Origin: Defluviitaleaceae bacterium
GTDB taxonomy: Bacteria > Bacillota > Clostridia > Lachnospirales > WQUN01
DNA: 64,000 bases
Assembly: GCA_009787785.1 (NCBI GenBank)
Contig: WQSR01000008.1
Span: 1 to 64,000, forward strand
Direction of reading: 5' to 3'
Each line of letters begins with the position of its first letter. The first letter of the stretch is position 1. Under the pieces are notes generated by a model. That model saw only the letters and a list, made by a program, of their open reading frames with translations, had not been told where the DNA came from and did not search any database. This document shows positions 8,046 through 16,409 of this stretch, piece after piece. Position numbers and translations under genes: made by a program.

Positions 8046-8994
8046 TATTCAAGAAAGCACGGTATTGTGCATTGGCTGGAATAAACTCATGGTCCCGCAT
8101 CCAGTAGAAAAAGGCATTCCAGCGGTTGGTGTCGATGTAGCCCCAGCGGTTCGCGCCGAAATATACGCCGCTTAAAAAGCGTTGCGACGCAGTAAGAATA
8201 TCCAAGTCCATTTCGGGGGCGTGGCGGTGCAGGATTTCCGCCGCTTGCGCATAATTATCCCGGGCGAAGGCGAAGCCCCGCGCCGACGCACGCATAAAAC
8301 GCTGTGTCAATGTGCTGTCCAGGTCGTCGTTGTGGGCAATCAGCACAGGGGTGTAGTAGTCAAACACGGGGTTGACATCGCGGAACAGAAAGAAATTCGT
8401 ATCCATGCCCATTTCACCCGCCATGACCAAATCCCAGCCTTCAAATACCCAGGTGGCGTCAAATTCCCGTTCAATGCCCGTGATATTATCCAAGGCCATA
8501 TGGGGCACGAAGGTGACTAAATCGGGGTTGCCGCCGTCCATCCGCACGCTTTCGCGTACAATTTCATCGAATAGGGGTATCATCCAACTGCCGAAGGTGG
8601 CTCCTTCCAAATCCCGAAACCGGGTGATGTTATGTTCTGCCAGCGACAGGATGCCGCTGGTATTGTACGACGCCAACGCCGCAATGGCCGACACAGGAAT
8701 AGGCGCGTGGGGGCTGTTGGCCGCCAGCAACAATTCTTCCTGAAAAGAAATGCCAAACTGGGCATGGCCCGCCGCCACCAGCAAAATGGCTCCGTCTTCG
8801 GGGGGCTGAATGATTTCTAATTGAATGCCTTCCTCAGCGAAATACCCCCGCTCCATGGCCACAAAAAACCCCGTGTGGTTGGTGTTGGGTGTCCAGTCCA
8901 GCACCAGCGTTACCTGGGTGTATTCATCGTCGGTTGTGCCGCACGCTACGATAAATAATAGCGGAATGAGAATCAGTAATTTTTTATACCACAT
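8035..8994 (-). CDS. Thiamine-precursor ABC substrate-binding lipoprotein (ThiY/NMT1-like)
   Basis: A 319-aa lipoprotein that captures a thiamine pyrimidine precursor for the permease encoded upstream. The N-terminus is a lipoprotein signal with lipobox FIVACG (Cys about 19). The mature part starts VTLVLDWTPNTNHTGFFVA, the signature of the NMT1/THI5-like family (PF09084). Riboswitch control of the operon supports a thiamine-related ligand; HMP or formylaminopyrimidine is inferred. ATG 8994 or GTG 8997 could be the start; both lie behind GAGG inside the permease gene, whose stop is at 8984. Confidence 0.87.
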   Translation of the reverse strand: MWYKKLLILIPLLFIVACGTTDDEYTQVTLVLDWTPNTNHTGFFVAMERGYFAEEGIQLEIIQPPEDGAILLVAAGHAQFGISFQEELLLAANSPHAPIPVSAIAALASYNTSGILSLAEHNITRFRDLEGATFGSWMIPLFDEIVRESVRMDGGNPDLVTFVPHMALDNITGIEREFDATWVFEGWDLVMAGEMGMDTNFFLFRDVNPVFDYYTPVLIAHNDDLDSTLTQRFMRASARGFAFARDNYAQAAEILHRHAPEMDLDILTASQRFLSGVYFGANRWGYIDTNRWNAFFYWMRDHEFIPANAQYRAFLNISQ

Positions 8995-9736
8995 CACGAA
9001 TCATCCTCTTTTCCAATAATTTGACCCCATACATAAGTACAAGGCTGATAATAACAATTAACAAAATAACAGAGAACATCTTGTCAAACTCAAAGGTGCG
9101 GCGCACGCGGGTCATGTACACCCCCAGCCCCGTGGTGCCGCCAACCCACCCCGCAATCACCGCGCCCACGATGGCATAAGCTGTGGCAATTTTCATACCG
9201 CTGAAAAAAGACGGCATGGCCAAGGGCAATTTCACCTGCCGCAATCCTGCAAAGTACCCTCCTCCCATTACTTGCAATTCATCCGTATATTCGCGGGGGA
9301 TATTGCGCACCCCGTCATACAAGCCCACCGTCAGCGGGAAAAAACAAGTCAACCCCACCAGCACCACCCGCGGTGCCATGCCATGCCCCAACCAAAGCAC
9401 CAACAGCGGCGCGATGGCAATGTACGGCACCGCCTGGCTCAACACCAGCACCGGGTATAACGCCCTGCGCCAGTACAAAAACCTATCCATCAGCACTGTG
9501 ATGATAAACGCCGCCGCCAGGCTGAAAAACAACCCCACAAAAGCCTCCCGTAGCGTATACATGCTGTGGCGCATTAATAGGCCGAAGTCCCCAACAAAGG
9601 CCCGCACCACCGACACGGGGCCGGGCAAAATAAACGCCTCGACCCAGCCCGCTTCGGTCGTCACCAGCCACACTACCAGCACGCCCAGCAATAAAGAGGC
9701 CGCCTGCCAATTAAAGGTGGCCAGCCGTTTAGCCAT
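8984..9736 (-). CDS. ABC permease of the thiamine-precursor transporter (ThiX-like)
   Basis: A 250-aa permease of the SsuC/TauC/ThiX type with about six helices. The cytoplasmic EAA loop is visible in the stretch DELQVMGGGYFAGLRQVKLP, where it meets an ATPase. The ATG at 9736 overlaps the stop of the thiamine-binding gene by 8 bases; a TTG at 9748 is an alternative start. The gene overlaps the binding-protein gene downstream. No ATPase gene (thiZ) is found in the operon, so the ATPase must come from elsewhere. Confidence 0.87.
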   Translation of the reverse strand: MAKRLATFNWQAASLLLGVLVVWLVTTEAGWVEAFILPGPVSVVRAFVGDFGLLMRHSMYTLREAFVGLFFSLAAAFIITVLMDRFLYWRRALYPVLVLSQAVPYIAIAPLLVLWLGHGMAPRVVLVGLTCFFPLTVGLYDGVRNIPREYTDELQVMGGGYFAGLRQVKLPLAMPSFFSGMKIATAYAIVGAVIAGWVGGTTGLGVYMTRVRRTFEFDKMFSVILLIVIISLVLMYGVKLLEKRMIRDVV

Positions 9737-10031
9737 TATGCTTGTCAATTTTCTCTGCGATGCTCCATACGCCTGTTTGCGGCGCGTAATGAATCTTTAC
9801 ATACGACAGCAAGCTGGGCGCGCCCGCGTTAATGCAAATCAACTGGCATTGCTTCACCATGTCCATCAGCACCTCAAAATCGCCTTCCACTGTGGTTTCA
9901 AAAGGCCCCACCACCATGGGCAAGCCCAATCCTTTAATGTAGGCAATCACCGCATCCACAATGGGGATGACCCGCCCCGCTTCCACCTGCGGTAGCATTT
10001 GAATGGCCACGGCGCATTCCATTTTTTCCAT
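9729..10031 (-). CDS. Thiamine-binding protein, MTH1187/YkoF-like
   Basis: A 100-aa cytoplasmic protein of the MTH1187/DUF77-like thiamine-binding fold. Visible features are the opening AVAIQMLP, the VDAVIAYI helix and MVVGPFETTVEGDFE, which is the usual core. The ATG at 10031 is chosen because AAAGGAGTGG lies just upstream; an earlier in-frame ATG at 10067 sits inside the riboswitch terminator and can be dismissed. It is the first gene after the TPP riboswitch and overlaps the permease gene by 8 bases. Its role may be to buffer or sense thiamine or its precursor. Confidence 0.83.
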   Translation of the reverse strand: MEKMECAVAIQMLPQVEAGRVIPIVDAVIAYIKGLGLPMVVGPFETTVEGDFEVLMDMVKQCQLICINAGAPSLLSYVKIHYAPQTGVWSIAEKIDKHNG

Positions 10032-10050
10032 TACGCACCACTCCTTTTGA

Positions 10051-10082
10051 TAAAAATAAAACCCCATGCCATAAGCATGAGG
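10051..10082 (-). terminator. Riboswitch-controlled intrinsic terminator
   Basis: On the minus strand CCTCATGC and GCATGGGG form an 8-bp stem with a short loop, followed by TTTTATTTTTA. It lies between the TPP aptamer and the first gene, so it is the likely expression platform: TPP binding should favour this stem and stop transcription. Confidence 0.85.
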
Positions 10083-10090
10083 TCACAAAT

Positions 10091-10174
10091 CCACTGTGAT
10101 TCCCTACGTTGGCATTATCCAAATCAGGTGCGGTCGATGCATTTTTGCATCCTCTCAGCCTGCACACACAAGCT
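10091..10174 (-). promoter_or_regulatory. TPP riboswitch aptamer (THI element)
   Basis: The minus strand holds the conserved THI-box elements in order: GGCTGAGA, a variable P3 stem (GGATGC/GCATC), GCACCTGAT, GGATAATGCCAACGTAGGGA. The P1 strands (TTGTG and CACAG) close the element. It senses thiamine pyrophosphate and controls the downstream uptake operon through the adjacent terminator. Confidence 0.95.
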
Positions 10175-10201
10175 CCCGAAAAATATTAATTTGTGCGGAC
10201 G

Positions 10202-10230
10202 AGTCTAACCCGAAAATAAAATGCTGTCAA
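10202..10230 (-). promoter_or_regulatory. Sigma-A promoter of the thiamine uptake operon
   Basis: On the minus strand TTGACA (10230-10225) and TAGACT (10207-10202) are 17 bases apart, just upstream of the TPP aptamer. Confidence 0.75.
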
Positions 10231-10240
10231 CAAATAGGTT

Positions 10241-10492
10241 CTAGTTTTTTGGCTCTAGCCTTTGCATAATCACATCGTAGTACTCCGGCGTATGCGGTAG
10301 GTGGCAATCCATACATAGCTTGAGCTTCGTGTCCTCGTGCTTCACCCACTTGAAAATGCCGCCGCATTCGTCGCCCAGGTGATACAGCGGGCAATAACAG
10401 AACAGGCAATTAAATTCCGCTTCCTCCGGCGCGGCGTGGCAGGGGAAGTGGATGCACGCTTTGTTGCTGAAAAACCGGTAGCTTTGCTCCAT
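10241..10492 (-). CDS. Cysteine-rich small-domain protein
   Basis: An 83-aa protein with nine cysteines and several histidines spaced as metal ligands: CIHFPCH, FNCLFCYCPLY, GDECGG and LCMDCHLPH. This matches the cysteine-rich small domain family (PF04071), whose function is unknown. ATG 10492 is preceded by AGGAAGGAG 12 bases upstream. It stands next to, but probably separate from, the thiamine operon, whose promoter starts just after its stop. Confidence 0.75.
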   Translation of the reverse strand: MEQSYRFFSNKACIHFPCHAAPEEAEFNCLFCYCPLYHLGDECGGIFKWVKHEDTKLKLCMDCHLPHTPEYYDVIMQRLEPKN

Positions 10493-10532
10493 GGGAATAC
10501 ACCACTCCTTCCTCCCTGTTGCAACAACTTTT

Positions 10533-11333
10533 TTATTTCGCTTCCAGTTCGGCAAGTCTTTTGCGTAGCCGTTCGTTTTCTTCTGCCACGCCTTGCCAAT
10601 GTACATCTCTTGCTGCTGCGCCACGCTGTTCAGCATTATACAACGCCTGTGCTTCGTCGTGCCTTGCTTTTGCCCACATACGTTCTTTTTCCTTGAACTC
10701 ATCTGATGCCGCAACATGGCGGTAGGCTTGCAATGCTTCGCTCATTTCTGGCACCTCCAATTTTTCTATAGCGGCTAAATCTTCTTCGGTTTCGGCTCGG
10801 AATAATTTGAGCCATAAATCTTTGCCGTTTGTTTTGTCATTTTCCGCAAGTGGCGGGAGCTTTTTTAATTCGTAGAAGTGCAACGCCATTTTGTCGGTAA
10901 GGGGAGCGTGGGTTGTCACTTCAAGGCATTGAAATTCGTGGTGATATTTTTCTTTGTCGGCAAATTGGTTAAAGCCCAAAATGCTGATGACAATTGTGCG
11001 GGGCAGATTCTTGTAATTCTCGCCCATGCCGATGCCTGTTGAATATTCCTTAGCCCAAATAAAGAGGCTACGCTCGGGGTAGTTGCCCTCATTTTCCACT
11101 TGTACTTCGAGGTCTACCCGCTGTCCGTTTACTACCATGTTGATGTCTAAACGGCAAAACTTATCGCCTAACATTTCGGGCGGGATTTCAGGATTTGCTA
11201 TGGTAAATTTCGTTATACTATCATATGAAATATCCAATAACACCGCAACGAGTTTCCGCAAAAGGTCGGGGTACTTCACAAACAACATTTTGAATAACAA
11301 GTCATGGGTCATCTTAAATTTCAAGGGTGTCAT
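10533..11333 (-). CDS. Rpn-family recombination-promoting nuclease / PD-(D/E)XK transposase-like protein
   Basis: A 266-aa protein of the PF12784 type. The N-terminal half holds the nuclease core: DLLFKMLF, then KFCRLDINMVVNGQRVDLEV with the metal-binding Asp and Glu, followed by the Gln of EVQ and a Tyr/Ser-rich WAKEYS. The last 70 residues are a charged coiled-coil-like tail. ATG 11333 has AAAGGAG 10 bases upstream. Such proteins cut DNA and occur in many copies in clostridial genomes; they are viewed as selfish or recombination-promoting elements. No terminal repeats are seen around it. Confidence 0.8.
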   Translation of the reverse strand: MTPLKFKMTHDLLFKMLFVKYPDLLRKLVAVLLDISYDSITKFTIANPEIPPEMLGDKFCRLDINMVVNGQRVDLEVQVENEGNYPERSLFIWAKEYSTGIGMGENYKNLPRTIVISILGFNQFADKEKYHHEFQCLEVTTHAPLTDKMALHFYELKKLPPLAENDKTNGKDLWLKLFRAETEEDLAAIEKLEVPEMSEALQAYRHVAASDEFKEKERMWAKARHDEAQALYNAEQRGAAARDVHWQGVAEENERLRKRLAELEAK

Positions 11334-11418
11334 AGGGGTTATTCTCCTTTGAAAGCAGTTAAAGTAGATTGTAAACATCTGGTTTTTGCCTTGGCGTTTG
11401 TACTACTAATTTCAATAA

Positions 11419-12069
11419 TCACGAAGCTGTAAGAATTATCACTTTGGCAATGTAGTCCTCAAACATAGAAATTTGCGACACTGACCATTCTTCAAAATCT
11501 TTCACGGGTGGTACGTTAATACCGTATTTCCAGTCATCATTAAACCCTACTAACTTTAACTGGCGGGTATTCTCATATGGTTTGGGGATTGTAAACAACC
11601 AGTTTGCAATCGGATAATTAACAATTCTTTCATATTCTCTTAGTCCACCTTCCCTACCTGTACCGCCGTGTGAAATAACACCTGTTGGAATCCCGACTAT
11701 CTCTGGCTGATAGGTATTATCTTTCAGCCAAGGGTTAAACCAAATGGATTCCATTTTTTCCATAAGCATACACAGCTTTGAAGGGATTGGTGCATAGTGT
11801 GGCGAAACAATAAAGAGAACATCGTAGCCAAGTATCTTTTCGTAAATTTCATTAAACGCATCATTAATCACACAACGACTGTTATCCAAGCATTTAATGC
11901 AGTTGACACAAGGGGTAAGTATATATTCTTTTAACTCAAGAATAGCGCAATCAGCCTGTGGCGTTTTCTTTTTGACTTTATCAATTATGCGTTGGCAAAT
12001 GATAAAAGACGAGGTTTCACTTAACCCATCTCTGAAGTTGTTTGACGCAGATATGCACAATATTTTCAC
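11419..12069 (-). CDS. Iron-sulfur flavoprotein / NADPH-dependent FMN reductase-like
   Basis: A 216-aa flavodoxin-fold protein. The N-terminus KILCISASNN is the FMN phosphate loop. The motif CVNCIKCLDNSRC (about residues 53-65, CX2CX2CX5C) matches the compact cysteine motif of Isf-type iron-sulfur flavoproteins. VSPHYAPIPSKLCMLMEK and THGG-like SHGGTGREGG are typical of the family. The start is GTG at 12069 with AGGAGG 5 bases upstream; the overlapping ATG at 12071 reads straight into TGA. Codon use is AT-rich compared with nearby genes. The electron donor and target are unknown. Confidence 0.78.
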   Translation of the reverse strand: MKILCISASNNFRDGLSETSSFIICQRIIDKVKKKTPQADCAILELKEYILTPCVNCIKCLDNSRCVINDAFNEIYEKILGYDVLFIVSPHYAPIPSKLCMLMEKMESIWFNPWLKDNTYQPEIVGIPTGVISHGGTGREGGLREYERIVNYPIANWLFTIPKPYENTRQLKLVGFNDDWKYGINVPPVKDFEEWSVSQISMFEDYIAKVIILTAS

Positions 12070-12322
12070 ATAGACCTCCTACACAAAATATAAACTTCAC
12101 CATATGCGCCCAATGAGGTGCTACAGCACAGAAAACAAAATTATTGCGGCAAACCGTTCTATTTCATTGTGCCCGAAATCGTGTTCGAGTTAAAAATACT
12201 TTGCAAATTTCATAGAAAGTTCCGCAAAGGCATTGTATCATATTCTTGCCCTTGTTTTGTAAAAATGCTTGGTGGGGTTTGGCGTATTTGCCGTGTAAGT
12301 TTTATTGAGTCTTTTGTGGCCA

Positions 12323-12503
12323 GCGGGAGGGGGCGGGTGAATGGGCAAGCGCGATTGGCGATAATGCGAAATTAACGGCGAATGGGCGGCTTACGTACTT
12401 GGCGTTCGGCTCGCGTAGCGAGACTAACGCAAGTACTTGCCGCACAGAGCCGTTCATGAGCGTTATCGGTACAGCGCGGGGCCATTCACCCGCCCCCTCC
12501 CGC
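12323..12503. repeat. 181-bp palindromic element with perfect 22-bp terminal inverted repeats
   Basis: The ends 12323-12344 and 12482-12503 are exact reverse complements over 22 bases and are very G/C-rich (GCGGGAGGGGGCGGGTG at the left). The interior is also an imperfect inverted repeat: matching blocks include CGATAA, AACGGC and GTACTTG, closing on a central CTCGCGTAGCGAG. The whole can fold as one long hairpin. It encodes no credible protein. It lies in a 513-base gap between the flavoprotein gene and glmS; the AT-rich left part of that gap (12070-12322) shows nothing recognisable. It may be a MITE-like or other palindromic mobile repeat; no target-site duplication is obvious. Confidence 0.8.
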
Positions 12504-12511
12504 GGGATTTC

Positions 12512-12540
12512 TTGCAATTTTGCCCGATATCTGGTAATAA
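12512..12540 (+). promoter_or_regulatory. Candidate promoter of glmS-glmL
   Basis: TTGCAA (12512-12517) and TAATAA (12535-12540) are 17 bases apart, beginning 9 bases after the end of the palindromic element. Confidence 0.5.
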
Positions 12541-12582
12541 AGCATTATGGTATTTATCCTTAGTTGCCAGCGGAGGGAAGAT

Positions 12583-12996
12583 ATGAACGGAAAGACATTG
12601 GTAATGGGTGTTATCGGCGCGGACGTGCACGCCATCGGAATAAAAATTTTGTCCCACGCCTTCGGGGAGGCGGGATTTAAGACCGTGAACTTGGGTGTTA
12701 TGGTGTCACAGGAGGAATTTATCGAGGCCGCCATTGAAACCGCGGCAGACGCCATCATCGTGTCCTCTTTGTATGGCCACGGGGAAATGGACTGCCGGGG
12801 ATTGCGGGAAAAATGCGACGAGGCGGGGCTGGTGGGCATCCCCTTGTATGTGGGCGGCAATTTGGTGGTGGGCAAGCGCAACTTTGCCGAGGTGGAGAAG
12901 ACATTTTTGGATATGGGCTTCAACCGGGCCTACCCGCCGGGCACCACGCCGGAGACGGGCATCGCCGACATCAGCAAGGACTTGGGCGTTGCGTAA
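12583..12996 (+). CDS. glmS: Methylaspartate (glutamate) mutase, cobalamin-binding S subunit
   Basis: A 137-aa B12-binding subunit. The adenosylcobalamin base-off motif DxHxxG is present as GADVHAIG (residues 13-20), followed by VSSLYGHGE and the GGNLVVGK loop that cradle the nucleotide tail. With the E subunit it interconverts glutamate and methylaspartate in clostridial glutamate fermentation. ATG 12583 is chosen because GGAGGGAAG lies just upstream; an earlier ATG at 12547 lacks a site. The glmL gene follows 3 bases after the stop. The E subunit gene is not in the window. Confidence 0.9.
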   Translation: MNGKTLVMGVIGADVHAIGIKILSHAFGEAGFKTVNLGVMVSQEEFIEAAIETAADAIIVSSLYGHGEMDCRGLREKCDEAGLVGIPLYVGGNLVVGKRNFAEVEKTFLDMGFNRAYPPGTTPETGIADISKDLGVA

Positions 12997-12999
12997 TAT

Positions 13000-14361
13000 A
13001 TGAACGTGATACTGACGGTAGATTTCGGTAGCACTTTTACGAAGGTGGCGGCTGTTTGCGCCCAATCGGAAAAAATAATCGCCACGGCCAAGGCATTTAC
13101 CACCATTCACACCGACATACGCCACGGGCTGGACGCCGCCCTGGCGGAGCTGTATAGGCAAGGGGGACGCATGGCATTTTCCCAGCTGTTGGCGGCCAGC
13201 AGTGCCGGCGGGGGCTTGAAAATGGTGGCGGTGGGACTGGTTCCCGCGCTGACGGCCAAGGCCGCTTCCATGGCGGCGTGCAGTGCCGGGGCCAAGGTGG
13301 TGAAAACCTTCGCCTACGAGCTGAGTGCCGCCGAGCAACAGGAAATCCATGACATCCGCCCGGATTTGATTCTGCTCTCCGGCGGCACGGACGGCGGCAA
13401 CAAGGCGGTTATTTTGCACAACGCGAAAAAGCTTGCGGAAATCGAGGGGGATTTCTCGGTGATTATCGCGGGGAATAAATCCGTGGCTCAGGCCGCGCTG
13501 GAGACTTTGGTCAAGGGCAACAAGGCCGCCGTGATATGCGGCAATGTGATGCCCGCCTTCAATACGCTGGATATTATGCCGGCCAAGCACGCCATACGGG
13601 ATTTGTTCATGGAGAAAATCATCGAGGCCAAGGGGCTGACCGAGGCTTCCCGGATGATGTCCGCGCCCATACTCCCCACCCCCCTGGCCGTCTTCGAGGG
13701 GGCGGAGCTGTTGGCGAAAAGCCTGGGGCCGCTGTTGGCCGTGGACGTGGGCGGTGCCACCACGGACGTATATTCCATAACCGACGGCGCGCCCACACTC
13801 CCGGGCGTTGTGCAGAAAGGACTGCCCGAGCCCTACGCAAAGCGTAGTGTGGAGGGGGATTTGGGTATGCGCTACAGCCTGGACGCGCTGGCGGAGGCCG
13901 CCGCACATATTTTTCCCGAAACGGAGGATTTCGCCCATTTCCGGGCCCGGTGCGCCGCAGACCCCGCTTATGTACCCCAGCCGGACAGCCCCCACGCCCG
14001 CTTCGACGCAACGCTCTGCGCCGCCGCCGTGGACATAGCCACGCAACGCCACAGCGGGCGGCTGGAAACGACCTACACCCCCCACGGCAAGACCTTCTAC
14101 CAGCTGGGCAAGGATTTATCGCAGATAAAATATGTAATCGGCATCGGCGGCGCGATTATCTATAGCGCGGACCCCCGTGCCGTGCTGGAGAAGGCCACCT
14201 GCCCCTCCGGCGGTGAAATATTAAAGCCCGTGTCCCCAGCGTTTCTAATGGACGCGTCCTATATCTTTGCCTCTGCGGGGCTGCTCTCCCGGGTGAATGA
14301 ACCGCTGGCCTTGAAAATCATGGAGGCGCATATTACGCCTCCTCCTCCGGCGCGTCCGTAG
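13000..14361 (+). CDS. glmL: Glutamate mutase accessory/reactivase protein GlmL
   Basis: A 453-aa ASKHA-fold ATPase associated with glutamate mutase; members are thought to reactivate the B12 enzyme. It opens with the phosphate loop VDFGSTFTKV, carries LLSGGTDGG near residue 125, and has a second phosphate loop at LLAVDVGGATTDVYS (about 245). The gene starts 3 bases after glmS and is probably translated by coupling, since no clear ribosome site lies in between. In known clusters glmE follows, but here the next gene is convergent topA, whose end overlaps glmL by 29 bases. Confidence 0.88.
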   Translation: MNVILTVDFGSTFTKVAAVCAQSEKIIATAKAFTTIHTDIRHGLDAALAELYRQGGRMAFSQLLAASSAGGGLKMVAVGLVPALTAKAASMAACSAGAKVVKTFAYELSAAEQQEIHDIRPDLILLSGGTDGGNKAVILHNAKKLAEIEGDFSVIIAGNKSVAQAALETLVKGNKAAVICGNVMPAFNTLDIMPAKHAIRDLFMEKIIEAKGLTEASRMMSAPILPTPLAVFEGAELLAKSLGPLLAVDVGGATTDVYSITDGAPTLPGVVQKGLPEPYAKRSVEGDLGMRYSLDALAEAAAHIFPETEDFAHFRARCAADPAYVPQPDSPHARFDATLCAAAVDIATQRHSGRLETTYTPHGKTFYQLGKDLSQIKYVIGIGGAIIYSADPRAVLEKATCPSGGEILKPVSPAFLMDASYIFASAGLLSRVNEPLALKIMEAHITPPPPARP

Positions 14362-16393
14362 TGTATTTGCATTCACTGCAAGCCACCACCCGCTTCTTCC
14401 GGCCTTTAATCATCAGGTAGCCCTTCTTGCACTGGGGGCAGTGCTCCCCGGTGGGCAAATTCCATGAAATAAAATCACAATCGGGGTAGGCGTCACAGCC
14501 GTAGTAGGTACGGCCCTTTTTCGATTTCTTGATGACCACCTTGCCGGAGCACACCGGGCACGCCACCCCTGCTTCTTCCAGGATGGGCTTGGCGTTGCGG
14601 CAGTCCGGGAAGCCGGGGCAAGCCAGGAATTTCCCGAAGCGGCCAAACTTCACCACCATGAGCCTACCGCAGTTTTCGCAGGGGATGTCCGTAACCTCGT
14701 CCTTCACTTCAATGTCGCCGATTAGCTCCTCGGCGGCTTTTATTTTTTCCGCCAAGGTGGGATAGAAGCCCCGGAGGACTTTTTTCCACTCCATTTCCCC
14801 CAGCTCCACCCTATCGAGTTCGTCCTCCATCCGGGCGGTAAATTCCGTATCCACAATGTCGTTGAAGTAGTCGGTCATAATTTCGTTGACGATTTCCCCC
14901 AGCTCTGTGGGGTAGAGCACCTTACTTTCCTTGGTCACGTAGCCCCGGGCCAGGAGGGTCATAATGGTCTGGGCGAAGGTGCCCGGCCGGCCGATGCCCA
15001 AATCCTCCATGGTGCGCACCATACTCCCCTCGGAGAAGCGCGGCGGCGGTTGGGTAAAATGCTGGGCGGGCAGAAATTCATTGGGCTTTATGGACTCCCC
15101 TACTTTGAGGGTTGGGATTTTTACGTCCTTTTCCGCGTCCTCGTTCTTATGGTACACCGCAAGATAGCCGTCGAATTTGAGCAAGGAGCCGCTGGCGCGC
15201 CAGGCGACTTTCTTGGCCTCCAGCTTTACCGAAAGGGTGGAATACACCGCCGGAGCCATTTGACTGCCGATGAACCGCTCCCAAATAAGCTTATACAATT
15301 TGTGTTGCTCCCCCGTGAGGGAAGCCTTGAGGGCATCCGGGGTGCGCATAGCCGCCGTGGGGCGAATGGCCTCGTGGGCGTCCTGGGCGCGGCCCCGGGT
15401 TTTGTATTGGGGGCGTTCGGCGGGGAGATATGCCTTGCCATAGCTTCCGGTGATGTGGGAAATGGCGTCGGCGTAGGCATCGTCGGAAATACGGGGCGAG
15501 TCGGTGCGGATGTAGGTGACAAGACCCACGGCACCCTCCCCCGCTACGTCCACCCCTTCGTACAGGTGCTGGGCGATGCGCATGGTGCGCGACGGCGCGT
15601 AGCCGAAAAGGCGGGACGCCTCCTGCTGGAGGGTACTAGTGGTAAAGGGCGCGGGGGGCTTGCGGGTGCGCGTGCCCTCCTTGACCTCCCGCACGGTGAA
15701 GTCGCTTTTGCCGATTTTCTTGAGTACAGCCTGTACGTCGGCCTCGGTGCGCAGTTCGAATTTATCGTTGTCTGCGGCGTGGTAGCGGGCGTTAAACTTG
15801 CCCAGCTTGGCCTCCAGCGTCCAATATTCCTCGGGGTTGAAGAGCTCGATTTCCTCCTCACGCTCGCAGATGAGCTTCAGCACCACGGACTGTACCCGCC
15901 CGGCACTCAGGCCCTTGCGCACCTTTTTCCAAAGGAGGGGGCTAATGCGATAACCCACGATGCGGTCCAGCACCCGCCGCGCCTGTTGGGCGTCCACCAA
16001 ATCCATGTCGATGGGGCGGGCTTCCTTCAGGGATTTTTTCACGGCGTTCTTGGTGATTTCATTGAAGGTGATGCGCTCGGTGTTCTTCTCGTCCAGCTTG
16101 AGGGCGTGCATGAGATGCCAGCTAATGGCCTCGCCCTCGCGGTCGGGGTCGGTGGCCAGGTAGATTCTTTTGGCGGTTTTGGCCAGCTTGCGCAGATTGG
16201 CCAATATATCACCCTTGCCCCGGATGGTGATGTATTTCGGCTCAAAATCGCTTTCGGTGTCTACACCCAGCTGACTCTTGGGCAAATCCCGGACATGGCC
16301 GACACATGCCTCAATTTTATAGTTGGGCCCCAGGATTTTTTTGATTGTCTTCGCTTTGGAAGGGGATTCGAGGATGACCAGATTTTTTATCAC
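14333..16393 (-). CDS. topA: DNA topoisomerase I (type IA)
   Basis: A 686-aa enzyme that relaxes negative supercoils. The Toprim domain opens with LVILESPSKAKTIKKILG and includes DPDREGEAISWH. The active-site Tyr is in GLVTYIRTDS (about residue 300). The C-terminus has three four-Cys zinc ribbons, the first starting CENCGR, the second CPVCSG and the third CPQCKK. GTG at 16393 is preferred as start, with GGGA 6 bases upstream and 16 bases after the dprA stop; an upstream ATG at 16435 would overlap dprA and lacks a site. Order dprA-topA is common in Firmicutes. The 3' end overlaps glmL. Confidence 0.96.
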   Translation of the reverse strand: MIKNLVILESPSKAKTIKKILGPNYKIEACVGHVRDLPKSQLGVDTESDFEPKYITIRGKGDILANLRKLAKTAKRIYLATDPDREGEAISWHLMHALKLDEKNTERITFNEITKNAVKKSLKEARPIDMDLVDAQQARRVLDRIVGYRISPLLWKKVRKGLSAGRVQSVVLKLICEREEEIELFNPEEYWTLEAKLGKFNARYHAADNDKFELRTEADVQAVLKKIGKSDFTVREVKEGTRTRKPPAPFTTSTLQQEASRLFGYAPSRTMRIAQHLYEGVDVAGEGAVGLVTYIRTDSPRISDDAYADAISHITGSYGKAYLPAERPQYKTRGRAQDAHEAIRPTAAMRTPDALKASLTGEQHKLYKLIWERFIGSQMAPAVYSTLSVKLEAKKVAWRASGSLLKFDGYLAVYHKNEDAEKDVKIPTLKVGESIKPNEFLPAQHFTQPPPRFSEGSMVRTMEDLGIGRPGTFAQTIMTLLARGYVTKESKVLYPTELGEIVNEIMTDYFNDIVDTEFTARMEDELDRVELGEMEWKKVLRGFYPTLAEKIKAAEELIGDIEVKDEVTDIPCENCGRLMVVKFGRFGKFLACPGFPDCRNAKPILEEAGVACPVCSGKVVIKKSKKGRTYYGCDAYPDCDFISWNLPTGEHCPQCKKGYLMIKGRKKRVVACSECKYTTDAPEEEA

Positions 16394-16409
16394 AGACGTT
16401 CCCACGCTT

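Noticed and set aside
12118-12375. 85-codon open frame running into the palindromic element
   Set aside because: No ribosome site, Cys/Arg-rich composition and a C-terminus made from the inverted-repeat arm; it is not a credible gene.
12706-14085. 459-codon minus-strand open frame opposite glmS-glmL
   Set aside because: Low-complexity Gly/Arg/His reading; the plus strand carries the clear B12-binding and ASKHA motifs.
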